Shown piece by piece: positions 1-7,892 of a stretch of DNA of 64,000 nt. Origin of the DNA: Solirubrobacter ginsenosidimutans (GTDB lineage Bacteria; Actinomycetota; Thermoleophilia; Solirubrobacterales; Solirubrobacteraceae); contig NZ_JAPDOD010000014.1 in NCBI RefSeq assembly GCF_027587205.1, positions 1 through 64,000 of the forward strand, given 5' to 3'. Under the pieces are notes generated by a model that was not told where the DNA came from, did no database searches, and saw only the letters and a program-made list of their open reading frames with translations. How positions within the stretch are numbered: position 1 is the first letter of the stretch; each line of letters begins with the position of its first letter. A program made the translations under genes and the position numbers.

Positions 1-1
1 C

Positions 2-223
2 GTCGCGAACGCCCAGCGCAACATCTGGGTCACCGAGACCGCACTGACCACCGCCCTGAACACTTCCTACTTCGCCGAACAGGTCGCCAACTTCGCCGTC
101 GTCATGGGCATCGCGCTGCTGCTCGCCGGCCTCGGCTTCGGTGTCCTCACCTTCAAGGCCCTCCCGGCCTCCGACCGCAAGGAGGAGCGCGCCCCGGCCA
201 TGGCTGCGGTGCCGACCGCCTGA
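2..223 (+). CDS. C-terminal end of a membrane protein (5' truncated by window edge)
   Basis: The frame is open from base 2 to the TGA at 221-223 and gives about 73 residues. It holds a hydrophilic stretch, then one clear membrane helix (around residues 33-52, rich in V, A, L, G) and a short charged cytoplasmic-looking tail. The beginning lies outside the window, so full length and function cannot be judged. I do not recognise the family with certainty; the layout resembles small actinobacterial membrane proteins of unknown role. Confidence 0.6.
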   Translation, partial: VANAQRNIWVTETALTTALNTSYFAEQVANFAVVMGIALLLAGLGFGVLTFKALPASDRKEERAPAMAAVPTA

Positions 224-398
224 GCGCCAACACCACCTCCCTGCAGCACCCGCCGCCCCGGCCTACCAGTCGGGGTGGTGCGCGTTGTGGTGCTCGCAGA
301 CTCACCCGCCGGCCGACGACCGGCCGTTCGTCAGGGTGTGCCGCCGTTACGCACTTCGTCCTCATCTCGTGCAGACCGCGGGCTCGTAGGCTGCGCGG

Positions 399-907
399 AT
401 GGCCGACGACGACGCAGAGTTGCTGCGGCGGCTGCGGGCGGGCGACGAGCGCGCGTTCGGCGAGATCGTCCGTGAGTGGTCGCCTCTGATGTTGCGCGTC
501 GCCGACACGTTCGTCACCACCTATGCGTCCGCCGAGGAATGCGTCCAGGAGGCGTGGCTCGCGGTCATTCGCGGGCTCGATGGCTTCGAGGGCCGGTCGC
601 GGTTGCGCACATGGGTGGTCGGGATTGTCGTCAACATCGCGCGTCGCCGCGCCGAGCGCGATGGCCGCGTCGTGCGTGGACGGGCGCCGAGGACGAGTCA
701 GGTCCGACCGTCGATCCGCGCCGCTTCCGCCCGTCGGGCGAGCAGTGCGCCGGCGGCTGGACCGAGCAGGGTGCGCCGAGGGAATGGGACGCCAAGCATG
801 GTGATGATCGCCAACGAGGTGCCGACGGCGATGCGCTCTGCCCCCTGCGAGAGCGGGCACCCGCTGGCGGATTGCCACCTCTCCTGAGAAGGCCAACCTA
901 CGCCTGA
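399..907 (+). pseudogene. Decayed ECF sigma factor gene (region 2 intact, frameshifted, region 4 missing)
   Basis: The first ~92 codons from the ATG at 399 give a normal ECF region 2: a RAGDERAFGEIV-like start, the EECVQEAWLAV core helix and the FEGRSRLRTWVVGIVVNIA -10 recognition segment. After about base 660-690 this frame becomes nonsense. The typical ECF linker (EDESGPTVDP, then a GGWTE and APREW-like stretch) continues in another frame. No sigma region 4 helix-turn-helix follows in any frame before the sequence stops looking coding near 907. At least one frameshift plus loss of the 3' part makes this a pseudogene; a sequencing error could explain the frameshift but not the missing region 4. 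Confidence 0.7.
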
Positions 908-1531
908 CACTGCCCGGCGGTCGAGGACGGCGCCTGTCAAGGCCGCGACGGCGCTCGGGATTGTCGCGACGTCATCCGACGCGGGGACGCCCGTCCACCC
1001 CGAGCTCCTGACGGCGCCCGCGGACCGCGGCGGCGAGATCGTGCGGCGAGCTCATTCGTGTCGCCGTGGGTGTCAACGTACGTCGACATGTCCATCGCGT
1101 CGACGAACGCCGACGCGGCTCCTCATTTCCGTTGGCGGGAAGGGAACCACAAGCCGATCCCTCGCCGCGGATATCTCGACCGCGCCTCGACCGCGAGCAG
1201 CGCTTCGGGTCGACCGTCGCCGCGCGGACGCTGCGCGCACCCCGGCCCACCTCGCGTCCTCCGACGCCGTCGCGCGCTGGCCGGCCCCTTGGCTCGCGGC
1301 ACCCCCGTTCACCGTGGGCGAAAGGGCGAACCGTGCCCGGTCGAACGACCGCACAGATGCGATCTATCGCGCTCGCATCGACCGGGTGCGAAGAAAGGAC
1401 CGAAATCGACGCCCTCGCGCCACGCACCAATTCGCGACCGATCGGCTCCAATTGGACCCCGAGGGCCCAATTGCACCCCGTGAGGCCTTTGCACCACTTC
1501 CAAGAACTACGAGATTTGCAGGATGTTTTAG
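908..1531. other. Intergenic stretch without recognisable gene
   Basis: Several long open frames exist on both strands, but they overlap each other, are arginine/proline rich, and resemble no protein family. They look like by-products of high GC. No repeat, RNA or clear promoter was found before the tRNA genes. Confidence 0.5.
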
Positions 1532-1605
1532 TCGGGGAGACAGGATTTGAACCTGCGGCCGCCCGGCCCCCAGCCGGGTGCGCTACCAGACTGCGCCACT
1601 CCCCG
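1532..1605 (-). tRNA. tRNA-Pro (anticodon GGG)
   Basis: Read on the minus strand, 74 nt fold into a full cloverleaf: acceptor CGGGGAG/CTCCCCG, D-stem GCGC/GCGC, anticodon stem CCCGG/CCGGG with loop CTGGGGG, T-arm GCAGG-TTCAAAT-CCTGT, and discriminator A. CCA is not encoded. It lies 16 nt from a second tRNA on the same strand, so the two are probably co-transcribed. Confidence 0.95.
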
Positions 1606-1621
1606 TGGTTCGTCGTCCAAA

Positions 1622-1692
1622 AGCGGGCGACGGGAATCGAACCCGCCCTAAGAGCTTGGAAGGCTCCTGTGCAACCACAACACTTCGCCCGC
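1622..1692 (-). tRNA. tRNA-Gly (anticodon TCC)
   Basis: A minus-strand 71-nt cloverleaf: acceptor GCGGGCG/CGCCCGC, anticodon stem GGAGC/GCTCT with loop CTTCCAA, T-arm GCGGG-TTCGATT-CCCGT, discriminator T. It is the upstream member of a two-tRNA cluster with tRNA-Pro. Confidence 0.95.
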
Positions 1693-1763
1693 GGGCGGAC
1701 TCCGTCAGCATGATATCGGCGCCGGACGTGAATACGATCCCGAGATCGGGGAATCAGTGTTTC

Positions 1764-1901
1764 ATGCAGATTCCTGGCGTCCATATCGAGACCCTGCATA
1801 ACCCCGTTCGGTACACCTACTCGCAGATCGAGAAGGCCTGCGCGATCGCGCAGATGCTCAACCGGGGGAAGCTGGTTCTCGTCGAGCCGCCTCAGCGCTA
1901 G
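1764..1901 (+). CDS. Small hypothetical protein, 45 aa
   Basis: The ATG at 1764 is preceded by a GGGGA at 1748-1752, about 11 nt away. It opens a 45-codon frame ending at TAG 1899-1901. The product mixes hydrophobic and charged residues (KACAIAQML, KLVLVEPP) and is less GC-biased than the random frames around it. An in-frame upstream ATG at 1710 would give 63 aa. No family is recognised. It could be a real small protein or the tail of a degraded gene. Confidence 0.35.
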   Translation: MQIPGVHIETLHNPVRYTYSQIEKACAIAQMLNRGKLVLVEPPQR

Positions 1902-1915
1902 AGCGGAATCGTGGG

Positions 1916-1947
1916 CTCCCGCCCCCCTTGGGAGGAGGGGACGGGAG
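1916..1947. terminator. Bidirectional terminator hairpin
   Basis: CTCCCG-CCCC at 1916-1925 pairs with GGGG-A-CGGGAG at 1937-1947, giving a ten-pair GC stem with one bulged A and an 11-nt loop. It lies between the convergent genes ending at 1901 (+) and 1999 (-). No T-run follows, as is common in high-GC actinobacteria. Confidence 0.55.
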
Positions 1948-1998
1948 GGCCAGGAATCCGAGGTCAGCGGGAGGCGTCTTCCCAGACAGTTGGTCGGG

Positions 1999-4062
1999 TC
2001 ACTTCAGCCGCGCCGCCGCGGCAGCTGCTTCTTGCGCGTTGTGCACGGGCGTGAGGCGGACGGCCAGCGCGGCGCGGTTGAACGTCTTCGCGCGGGCGAT
2101 CTGGATCGCGGCGGTCGGGCCGGGCTTGGGATCCGAGCTCTGGGCGGACGGGCGGATGACGTGGACGCCGGCGCCCGCGGGGCGTGACTGCGGCACGACG
2201 ACGTAGCCGGACCGCTCGCTGCGGACCCACAGGTACGCCACGCCCGTCAGGGGCACCAGGCGCGAGCCCACGGTGACGCTCGTGCCGTCCTTCATCACCG
2301 CCACGATGCTCGCGGGCGAGGTTCCCTCGCCCTTCCAGCTCGGGAACAGGACGTCGGCGGTGTAGCGCGCGGTTCCGGTCCGCCGGGTGACGGTCCAGTT
2401 CGTCTGGATCCAATCCCGGGTGAACCGATGGGTGACGCGCAAGGACAAGTCCCGGGTGGAAGAGGTCCCGGTGGCCCGCAGGTCGCTGAAGGGGCCCGCG
2501 TAGGCGCGGCCGACGGCGGCTGAAGAGATCGCGCCCGCCCCGCTCGGCGCCTTGGTGAGGCGCAGCGGACTGGAACCCGGCACGATCCGCGGCCGTCCGA
2601 GCTGCGAGGCGGTCACCTGGCGCCCGTTGACGTCGCGGACGAGCAGGCCGAAGGAGGCGGGCGGACGGCCGCCGATGTTCGCTGCGACCTCCTGCTGGCC
2701 GTCGAACAGGCGCGCGAGGTCGAGGCCGCCGTACGGGAAGGCCTGCTGATTGACCGGGACGACGGCGGTGTTGTAGGTGGGCGTGGTCACGGCGAGGCGG
2801 CCGATGTCGGGGTCGTAGCTGTAGAGCGGCGGGGGCGTGGCGGAGGTCTTCTTCCCCAGGCCGGCGTCGACGGCGCGGGCGGCGTTCGCCTCGATCCGCG
2901 CGGCGGCCAGGTAGGCGCTGCTCGAGGCCTGCGGGACGACGTTGACGTCGAAGAGGACGCCGGGCACCAGGCCGTTCGGGGCGCGCTCGGCGAGTCGCTC
3001 GTAGAAGTCGAAGCCGTTGTCGAGCATCGACTTCGACCACTCGCCCCACTGCTTGCCGGGGAGCAGCGAGTCGGAGGACGCGAGGCCGACGAGCGCCTCC
3101 TGGGTGAGCCCGAGCTTCTTGCTCTGGTGCCAGCGCTGGAAGCCGAGGCCGGAGTCCCAGTTCATGTAGCCGGCGTGGGTCCAGTAGCCGGAGACCGCGC
3201 GGGTCACCCACTGGTGCATCAGATTCTGCGCGGAGGCCGACATCGGCGCCATGCCGGCGCGGCGCGCCTGGTCGTAGAAGCGGGTGAAGGTCAGCACGAT
3301 GTTCGCGTACTCGGCCGAATCCAGGTTCATGCGGCCGTTGATCGACTGGCCCGGGAGGTAGTGGAAGCGCATGCCGGGGCCGAAGTTCCCGGCCCGCGCC
3401 GCGGTCCCGCGCACGCCGTTGAAGAAGCGGGTGAGCTGCTGCGAGAAGTCGCGCTTGAGCAGCGTGTTGTCGCCGGTCACGGTGGCGTCGGCGGCGTAGA
3501 TCAGCGCGTACCAGTTGATCTGGTTCAGGCGGATCGTCGGGTAGCGCCAGAAGCTGCCGTGGGCGGTGCTGTGGATCGCGTTGCGGATCTTCTTGACCGT
3601 GCTGTCGGGCAGTTGCAAGGCCTCGCGGGCCCGATAGGCGTAGGTCAGACCATCGACGACCTCGGCGTCGAAGACGAGGTGCTGGCCGCTGTGGGCGTTG
3701 GTCATCGAGTTCACCCAGCCGGGCGCGTGGACCTGGCCGCTGCCGGTCTTCTTCGTCACGAACGGCGGCGCGCTCACGAGCCGATCCGCGAGGACACGGG
3801 CGCGATGGTCGTTACGGGCGGGGCCTTCGTGGCCTTCCATGGCGGCGACGCTGTAGGTCAGCAGGAGCATCGAGTTCGACATCGGCTCCGAGCCGCCGCC
3901 ACCGAGGTGGAAGTAGCCGTCCTGCTCGCTCCAGTGGTCGTCGATGCGCTGCTGGAGCTTGTCGGCGAACGCCCAGTAGGCGTTGTCGTCGTAGGGGGCG
4001 GCCTTGGCTGGGGCGGCCAAAACCAGCGCCGCGGCAGCCGCGGCGAGGAGGGGGCGAAGCAT
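1999..4062 (-). CDS. Secreted protein of unknown function, 687 aa
   Basis: The start at 4062 is chosen because AAGGA lies about 7 nt upstream and translation then begins with a signal peptide (M-L-R-P, a long A/L/V core, cleavage near AKA-AP). An upstream in-frame start would bury the signal. The N-terminal two thirds are rich in W, Y and helix-forming segments; the last ~200 residues look like beta-strands. This layout recalls exported polysaccharide lyases and heparinase-like enzymes with an (alpha/alpha) toroid followed by a beta-sandwich, but I see no diagnostic motif, so that is only a suggestion. Divergent from the FHA gene (161 bp between starts) and ends next to a hairpin. Confidence 0.75.
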   Translation of the reverse strand: MLRPLLAAAAAALVLAAPAKAAPYDDNAYWAFADKLQQRIDDHWSEQDGYFHLGGGGSEPMSNSMLLLTYSVAAMEGHEGPARNDHRARVLADRLVSAPPFVTKKTGSGQVHAPGWVNSMTNAHSGQHLVFDAEVVDGLTYAYRAREALQLPDSTVKKIRNAIHSTAHGSFWRYPTIRLNQINWYALIYAADATVTGDNTLLKRDFSQQLTRFFNGVRGTAARAGNFGPGMRFHYLPGQSINGRMNLDSAEYANIVLTFTRFYDQARRAGMAPMSASAQNLMHQWVTRAVSGYWTHAGYMNWDSGLGFQRWHQSKKLGLTQEALVGLASSDSLLPGKQWGEWSKSMLDNGFDFYERLAERAPNGLVPGVLFDVNVVPQASSSAYLAAARIEANAARAVDAGLGKKTSATPPPLYSYDPDIGRLAVTTPTYNTAVVPVNQQAFPYGGLDLARLFDGQQEVAANIGGRPPASFGLLVRDVNGRQVTASQLGRPRIVPGSSPLRLTKAPSGAGAISSAAVGRAYAGPFSDLRATGTSSTRDLSLRVTHRFTRDWIQTNWTVTRRTGTARYTADVLFPSWKGEGTSPASIVAVMKDGTSVTVGSRLVPLTGVAYLWVRSERSGYVVVPQSRPAGAGVHVIRPSAQSSDPKPGPTAAIQIARAKTFNRAALAVRLTPVHNAQEAAAAAARLK

Positions 4063-4222
4063 TGGGTCGTCCTTGTGTGGTGAGGTCCTGGGGAGTGACC
4101 AAGACGTTCCCGGAGCAACCACGGCCGCGCTAGATCCATCGGGGTACACGCTTCACACCCGAAGGTGGAGCGAGGTCCCACCCTTGGTGAGCGCCACTTG
4201 AGCGCGTTCGGGCCGTACGCTT

Positions 4223-4912
4223 GTGTCCGTGGCCGATTCACCGCTCGACGCGCACGTCGCAACCCCGCAGGACCTCAAGGACCGCATCGCGGCCGAGCGC
4301 CGGGGCACGCCGTTTCTCGTCTATCGCGACGGGGACAATCAGCAGCGGATCGTCGACCTCATCCCGACGGGAGAGCGGGTGACGGTCGGGCGCCGGCCGT
4401 CCAACGACGTCGTGCTCGACTGGGACTCCGAGATCTCACGCGTCCACGCCGCGCTGGAGCGCATCGGCGACGACTGGACCGTCGTCGACGACGGCCTCTC
4501 GCACAACGGGACCTACCTCAACGGCAAGCGGGTGACCTCACGGGAGCGGCTGCACGACGGCGACGTGCTCAACGTCGGCGGCGTCGCGATCGCCTACCGT
4601 GCGCCCGGCGGCGAGTCCGTCTCGCGCCCGACCGTGACCGCGATGGGCCCGCACGTGGGCGAGCTGCTCACGCCTGCCCAGCGGCGGGTGCTGATCGCGC
4701 TGTGCCGGCCGTTCAAGGAGTCGACGTACGCCACGCCGGCGACCAACCAGCAGATCGCGGACGAGCTCGTGGTCTCCGTCGACGCCGTCAAGAGCACCCT
4801 GCGGGCGCTCTTCGAGGTCTTCGGAGTCGACGCGCTGCCGCAGAACCAGAAGCGCGCGTCGCTGGCGCTTCAGGCGCTGCGCACCGGCGTGATCACCCGC
4901 CGCGACCTGTAG
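4223..4912 (+). CDS. FHA-domain protein with C-terminal winged-helix-like region
   Basis: Residues ~52-125 form a forkhead-associated domain with its signature residues: VGRRPSND (GR), SRVHA (S-x-x-H), and SHNGTYLNG (N-G-T...N-G). FHA domains bind phosphothreonine peptides. Residues ~148-225 (LLTPAQRRVLIALC, then NQQIADELVVSVDAVKSTL) look like a helix-turn-helix of the LuxR/winged type, so the protein may link phosphorylation to transcription. The start is GTG at 4223; GTG 4229 is also possible. Its 3' end overlaps that of the convergent Ser/Thr kinase gene by 20 bp, which suggests, but does not prove, a kinase-reader pair. Confidence 0.85.
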   Translation: MSVADSPLDAHVATPQDLKDRIAAERRGTPFLVYRDGDNQQRIVDLIPTGERVTVGRRPSNDVVLDWDSEISRVHAALERIGDDWTVVDDGLSHNGTYLNGKRVTSRERLHDGDVLNVGGVAIAYRAPGGESVSRPTVTAMGPHVGELLTPAQRRVLIALCRPFKESTYATPATNQQIADELVVSVDAVKSTLRALFEVFGVDALPQNQKRASLALQALRTGVITRRDL

Positions 4913-6920
4913 CGATCTCGGTCAGGCGGCTGTCGTCCACGCTGCCGACCCAGAGGGTCTTGCCCGCCTCGTCGGCCGAGAGCGGAAACGGCGTGACGCT
5001 GAGCTGGAACGGATCTCCGATCACCCGGGACGACCTGCTGTCGATCATCGTGAGGTCGCTCGAGCTGTAGTTGGTCACGTACACGGTGTCGTCGGTCACC
5101 GCGAGCCGGAGGGGTCTGCCGCCGACGTCGATCGGGATCGCATCGAAGGTTGACGTGCTGACCTTGTAGACCGTGTTCTCTGAGCCGACCGCCGCCCAGA
5201 GCGAGCCGCGGCTGTAGACGAGGTCGTCGCTGCGGCCGGAGGCGATGCGCAAGGGCTTGACGACGGTGCCGGTCTTGATATCGACGCGTTGGATCAGCGC
5301 CCGCCGGCGGGCCGAGATCCAGAGCGCGGTCGGGCTCGCCGTCATCGAGCGGATGCCATACGGATATGAGACGGGCGCCCCAATGTCGCCCGTCTTGCGG
5401 TCGATCCTGACCAGCTGGTCGGGCTGGAGGTTGCCGGGCTGGAGCCCGGCCCAGATCGCATCCGCCGTCACCGCGACGGTGGTCACGCCGAACGGCAATC
5501 GGATCGGGTGCCCGATCGGTCGGCCGGTGCGAGCGTCCAGGCGCACGATCTGGTTGGTACGCGACGACGCCACCCAGACCGAGCCGTCGCTGGCGACGGC
5601 ATCGGACGCGCCGATGCCGATCCGGGGTGCGTAGGAGCGGAGCTTTGCGGTCGCCGCGCTGACGATGCTCATCCGGTCCTTGGAGAAGGAGCCGACGAAC
5701 ACGTTGCCGCCGGCCGTGAGCACGATGTTCGGTCGGTGGCCGACCGTGAGCTCGTTGACGATCTTGGGCCCCGCAGCGGCGGCCGTGGCGGTGGCGGTTC
5801 GGGTCGGCGTGGCGGTGGCCTTGGCCGCCGTGCCGTCGTTGCCGCCGCCTTGTGAGAACGCGGCGAAGACACCGATCGCGCCGACGACCAGGATGCCCGC
5901 GACGATCAGTGCGACCGGTCTCCGGGTCTTCTGAGTGTTGAGATGCGCAGTCTCAGCCTCAGGTTGAAGCTGAGTCTCAGCTTCCCTGGGAGCCGTCGCC
6001 GCCGGCGGGCGCGGGGCGGCCGTGACGGTCGGGGACTCGACGGGCGCGGCGGCGCCCTTGGCCACCAGCCGCTCGCGCTCGGCGGGACGCTGGTTGGCCG
6101 CGGCGGCGAGCGCGGCGCGGCCGAGATCGCCCGCGGACTGGTAGCGCTCCTCCGGGTCCTTGGCGAGCGCCCGCTCGATCACGTAGTCGAATGCACTGGG
6201 GATCTCGGGCACGAGGTCCGTCGGCTTCGGCGGGGGCTCGGACAGGTGCGCCCAGAGGCGCGCCTCGTCGGAGTCGCGCCGGAACGGCACGATGCCCGTG
6301 AGGGTGAAGAACAACAGGCAGCCGAGGGCGTAGACGTCCGCGCGGGCGTCGATCCGCTCGCCGCGGATCTGCTCGGGCGCGACGTAATCGAGCGTGCCGA
6401 CCCAGTGCCCCGGCTTGGTCGTGCCGGCGACGCTGAGCGCGTGCTTGGTCAACCCGAAGTCGGTGAGGTAGACGTGATCCTCGGCGGTCAGCAGCACGTT
6501 GGCGGGCTTGATGTCGCGGTGCACCAGGCCGGCGGCGTGGGCCTCGTCGAGCGCGCTGCCGAGCTGGGCGACGATCCTCGCGGCCCGCTCCGGCGTGAGG
6601 TGCCCCTCGCGCCGGACGAGGCTGCGGATGTCGTCGCCGGCCACGTAGCGCATCGCGATGTAGGCGATGCCGTGCTCGTCGCCCGCGTAGTAGATCGGGA
6701 TCACGTTGGGGTGGTCGATCGACGCCGCGACCTTCGACTCGCGCACGAAACGGCTACGCACCGTCTGGTCTTCGAGCAGCCCGGGCGCGATGACCTTCAG
6801 CGCGACGGTGCGGTCGAGCGCGAGCTGGGTCGCCCGGTACACGACCCCCATCCCGCCGCGTCCTGCGACCGCTTCGATGCGATGTCCGGCGAAAACGGAG
6901 CCTGGTTCGAGCTCACCCAC
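4893..6920 (-). CDS. Transmembrane Ser/Thr protein kinase with extracytoplasmic beta-propeller
   Basis: A PknB-type kinase. Residues ~10-270 carry the glycine loop (GRGGMGVVYRA), the VALK lysine, HRDIKPANVLL catalytic loop, DFGLTK, and the APEQ activation-segment end. A low-complexity linker with many threonines and alanines follows, then one membrane helix (~336-356), then ~300 residues of repeated V-W-V/A-[ST] blades typical of YncE/NHL-like propellers outside the membrane. Start: GTG at 6920 gives VGELEPGSVFAGHRIE, the usual family N-terminus. ATG 6959 would add 13 residues, and anything further upstream runs into tRNA-Trp. The kinase likely senses an external ligand through the propeller and phosphorylates Ser/Thr targets in the cytoplasm. 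Confidence 0.9.
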   Translation of the reverse strand: MGELEPGSVFAGHRIEAVAGRGGMGVVYRATQLALDRTVALKVIAPGLLEDQTVRSRFVRESKVAASIDHPNVIPIYYAGDEHGIAYIAMRYVAGDDIRSLVRREGHLTPERAARIVAQLGSALDEAHAAGLVHRDIKPANVLLTAEDHVYLTDFGLTKHALSVAGTTKPGHWVGTLDYVAPEQIRGERIDARADVYALGCLLFFTLTGIVPFRRDSDEARLWAHLSEPPPKPTDLVPEIPSAFDYVIERALAKDPEERYQSAGDLGRAALAAAANQRPAERERLVAKGAAAPVESPTVTAAPRPPAATAPREAETQLQPEAETAHLNTQKTRRPVALIVAGILVVGAIGVFAAFSQGGGNDGTAAKATATPTRTATATAAAAGPKIVNELTVGHRPNIVLTAGGNVFVGSFSKDRMSIVSAATAKLRSYAPRIGIGASDAVASDGSVWVASSRTNQIVRLDARTGRPIGHPIRLPFGVTTVAVTADAIWAGLQPGNLQPDQLVRIDRKTGDIGAPVSYPYGIRSMTASPTALWISARRRALIQRVDIKTGTVVKPLRIASGRSDDLVYSRGSLWAAVGSENTVYKVSTSTFDAIPIDVGGRPLRLAVTDDTVYVTNYSSSDLTMIDSRSSRVIGDPFQLSVTPFPLSADEAGKTLWVGSVDDSRLTEIATGRGG

Positions 6921-7034
6921 AGTGGTGAGGTATATCGGCCGACCGGTCTGAAGCAGCATCCACCCGTTCACAACGGGCGAAGTCGCCGGATGTGACGGAG
7001 GTCCTTCGAGAAGCCCCGTCAGGGGCCGAATCAG

Positions 7035-7105
7035 CGGGCGACCGAGGAATCGAACCTCGAGCCAGGGTTTTGGAGACCCCGATGTTCCCGTTACACCAGT
7101 CGCCC
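7035..7105 (-). tRNA. tRNA-Trp (anticodon CCA)
   Basis: A 71-nt minus-strand cloverleaf: acceptor GGGCGAC/GTCGCCC, D-stem GTGT/ACAT, anticodon stem GGGGT/ACCCT with loop CTCCAAA, T-arm CGAGG-TTCGATT-CCTCG, discriminator G as expected for tRNA-Trp. It sits just upstream of the kinase gene on the same strand. Confidence 0.93.
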
Positions 7106-7145
7106 GGGAGGCGGCCATTGTAGGCGATTCCGTCCGAGATTCATG

Positions 7146-7159
7146 CGAACATATGTTCG
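7146..7159. promoter_or_regulatory. Perfect palindrome matching the actinobacterial LexA (SOS) box
   Basis: CGAACATATGTTCG is a perfect 14-bp palindrome. It fits the Gram-positive/actinobacterial LexA consensus GAAC-N4-GTTC with flanking C and G. It lies directly in front of the LAGLIDADG gene, ending 2 nt before ATG 7162 and covering the alternative ATG 7153, the position expected for a repressor site. Confidence 0.65.
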
Positions 7160-7161
7160 TG

Positions 7162-7758
7162 ATGTTCGAACCCGCCGACGACGCCGCCTACGCGTACCTC
7201 TTGGGCTGGTATCTAGGCGACGGCTGTGTGTCCCGGACGGCCCGCTCGTACCAACTCGTGATCGTCGCCGATCTCGCGTACTTCTGGATCATCGTGGATT
7301 GCTGCCTCGCGATCCGCGCCGCGTTCCCAGGGCGAATTCCGCACGTGCGGCCGCACCCCGTCCACAACTGCGTCCGGATCGAGAACGGCTGGACTCGTTG
7401 GCCCGAGGTGTTCCCCCAGCACGGTCCCGGTCGCAAGCACGAGCGGCCGATCGTCCTGGAGCCCTGGCAAGAGCTGATCGTTGAGGCATTTCCCTGGCGG
7501 TTCCTGGCCGGACTGCTGCATTCGGACGGCTGCCGGACCGTCAACCGCTTCAAGACCAAGCTGCCACTCGGGCGGGTCGCCGAGTACGAGTATCCGCGCT
7601 GGTTCTTCTCGAACATGTCGGCCGACATCCGCGCGCTGTTCTGCTCGACGTGCGAGCAACTCGGCCTGCGCTGGACGCAATCCAACCGCCGCAACATCTC
7701 GATCTCGCACCGCGACAGCGTCGCGTTGCTGGACGAGCACGTCGGGCGGAAGACGTGA
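7162..7758 (+). CDS. LAGLIDADG-type homing-endonuclease-like protein
   Basis: The product is 198 aa from ATG 7162, or 201 aa from ATG 7153, which lies inside the palindrome. Two LAGLIDADG-like helices are visible: LLGWYLGDG (residues ~13-21) and FLAGLLHSDG (~114-123), each ending in the acidic D that binds metal in this family. Between them lies an alpha/beta region with W and H residues. Such proteins cut long DNA sites, and some have become regulators. It is free-standing, with no intron or intein around it, between tRNA-Trp and tRNA-Leu (17 bp to the latter). No Shine-Dalgarno is seen, so it may be leaderless. The LexA-type box suggests induction by DNA damage. Single-chain monomer with two motifs is inferred. 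Confidence 0.8.
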   Translation: MFEPADDAAYAYLLGWYLGDGCVSRTARSYQLVIVADLAYFWIIVDCCLAIRAAFPGRIPHVRPHPVHNCVRIENGWTRWPEVFPQHGPGRKHERPIVLEPWQELIVEAFPWRFLAGLLHSDGCRTVNRFKTKLPLGRVAEYEYPRWFFSNMSADIRALFCSTCEQLGLRWTQSNRRNISISHRDSVALLDEHVGRKT

Positions 7759-7775
7759 CGTACGATGGTGCCCGC

Positions 7776-7857
7776 GCGGGCGTGGTGGAATTGGCAGACA
7801 CGCCGGCTTTAGGTGCCGGTGCCGCAAGGCGTGGGGGTTCGAGTCCCTCCGCCCGCA
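7776..7857 (+). tRNA. tRNA-Leu (anticodon TAG)
   Basis: An 82-nt class II tRNA: acceptor GCGGGCG/CGCCCGC, anticodon stem CCGGC/GCCGG with loop TTTAGGT, a long variable arm (TGCCGCAAGGCGT), and T-arm GGGGG-TTCGAGT-CCCTC, discriminator A. Confidence 0.95.
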
Positions 7858-7892
7858 TATGGGTGGCCGCCCCGATGTCCGAGTACGGGACT

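Noticed and set aside
52..887. Minus-strand frames opposite the ECF pseudogene
   Set aside because: They mirror the sigma gene codons and show no domain; the plus strand has the recognisable protein.
1041..1713. Long overlapping plus- and minus-strand frames in 1-1.7 kb
   Set aside because: Mutually overlapping, arginine/proline-rich, no family, and the last part covers two tRNA genes. High-GC by-products.
7035..7118. Upstream extension of the kinase to a start at 7118
   Set aside because: It would read through tRNA-Trp; the family N-terminus fits GTG 6920.
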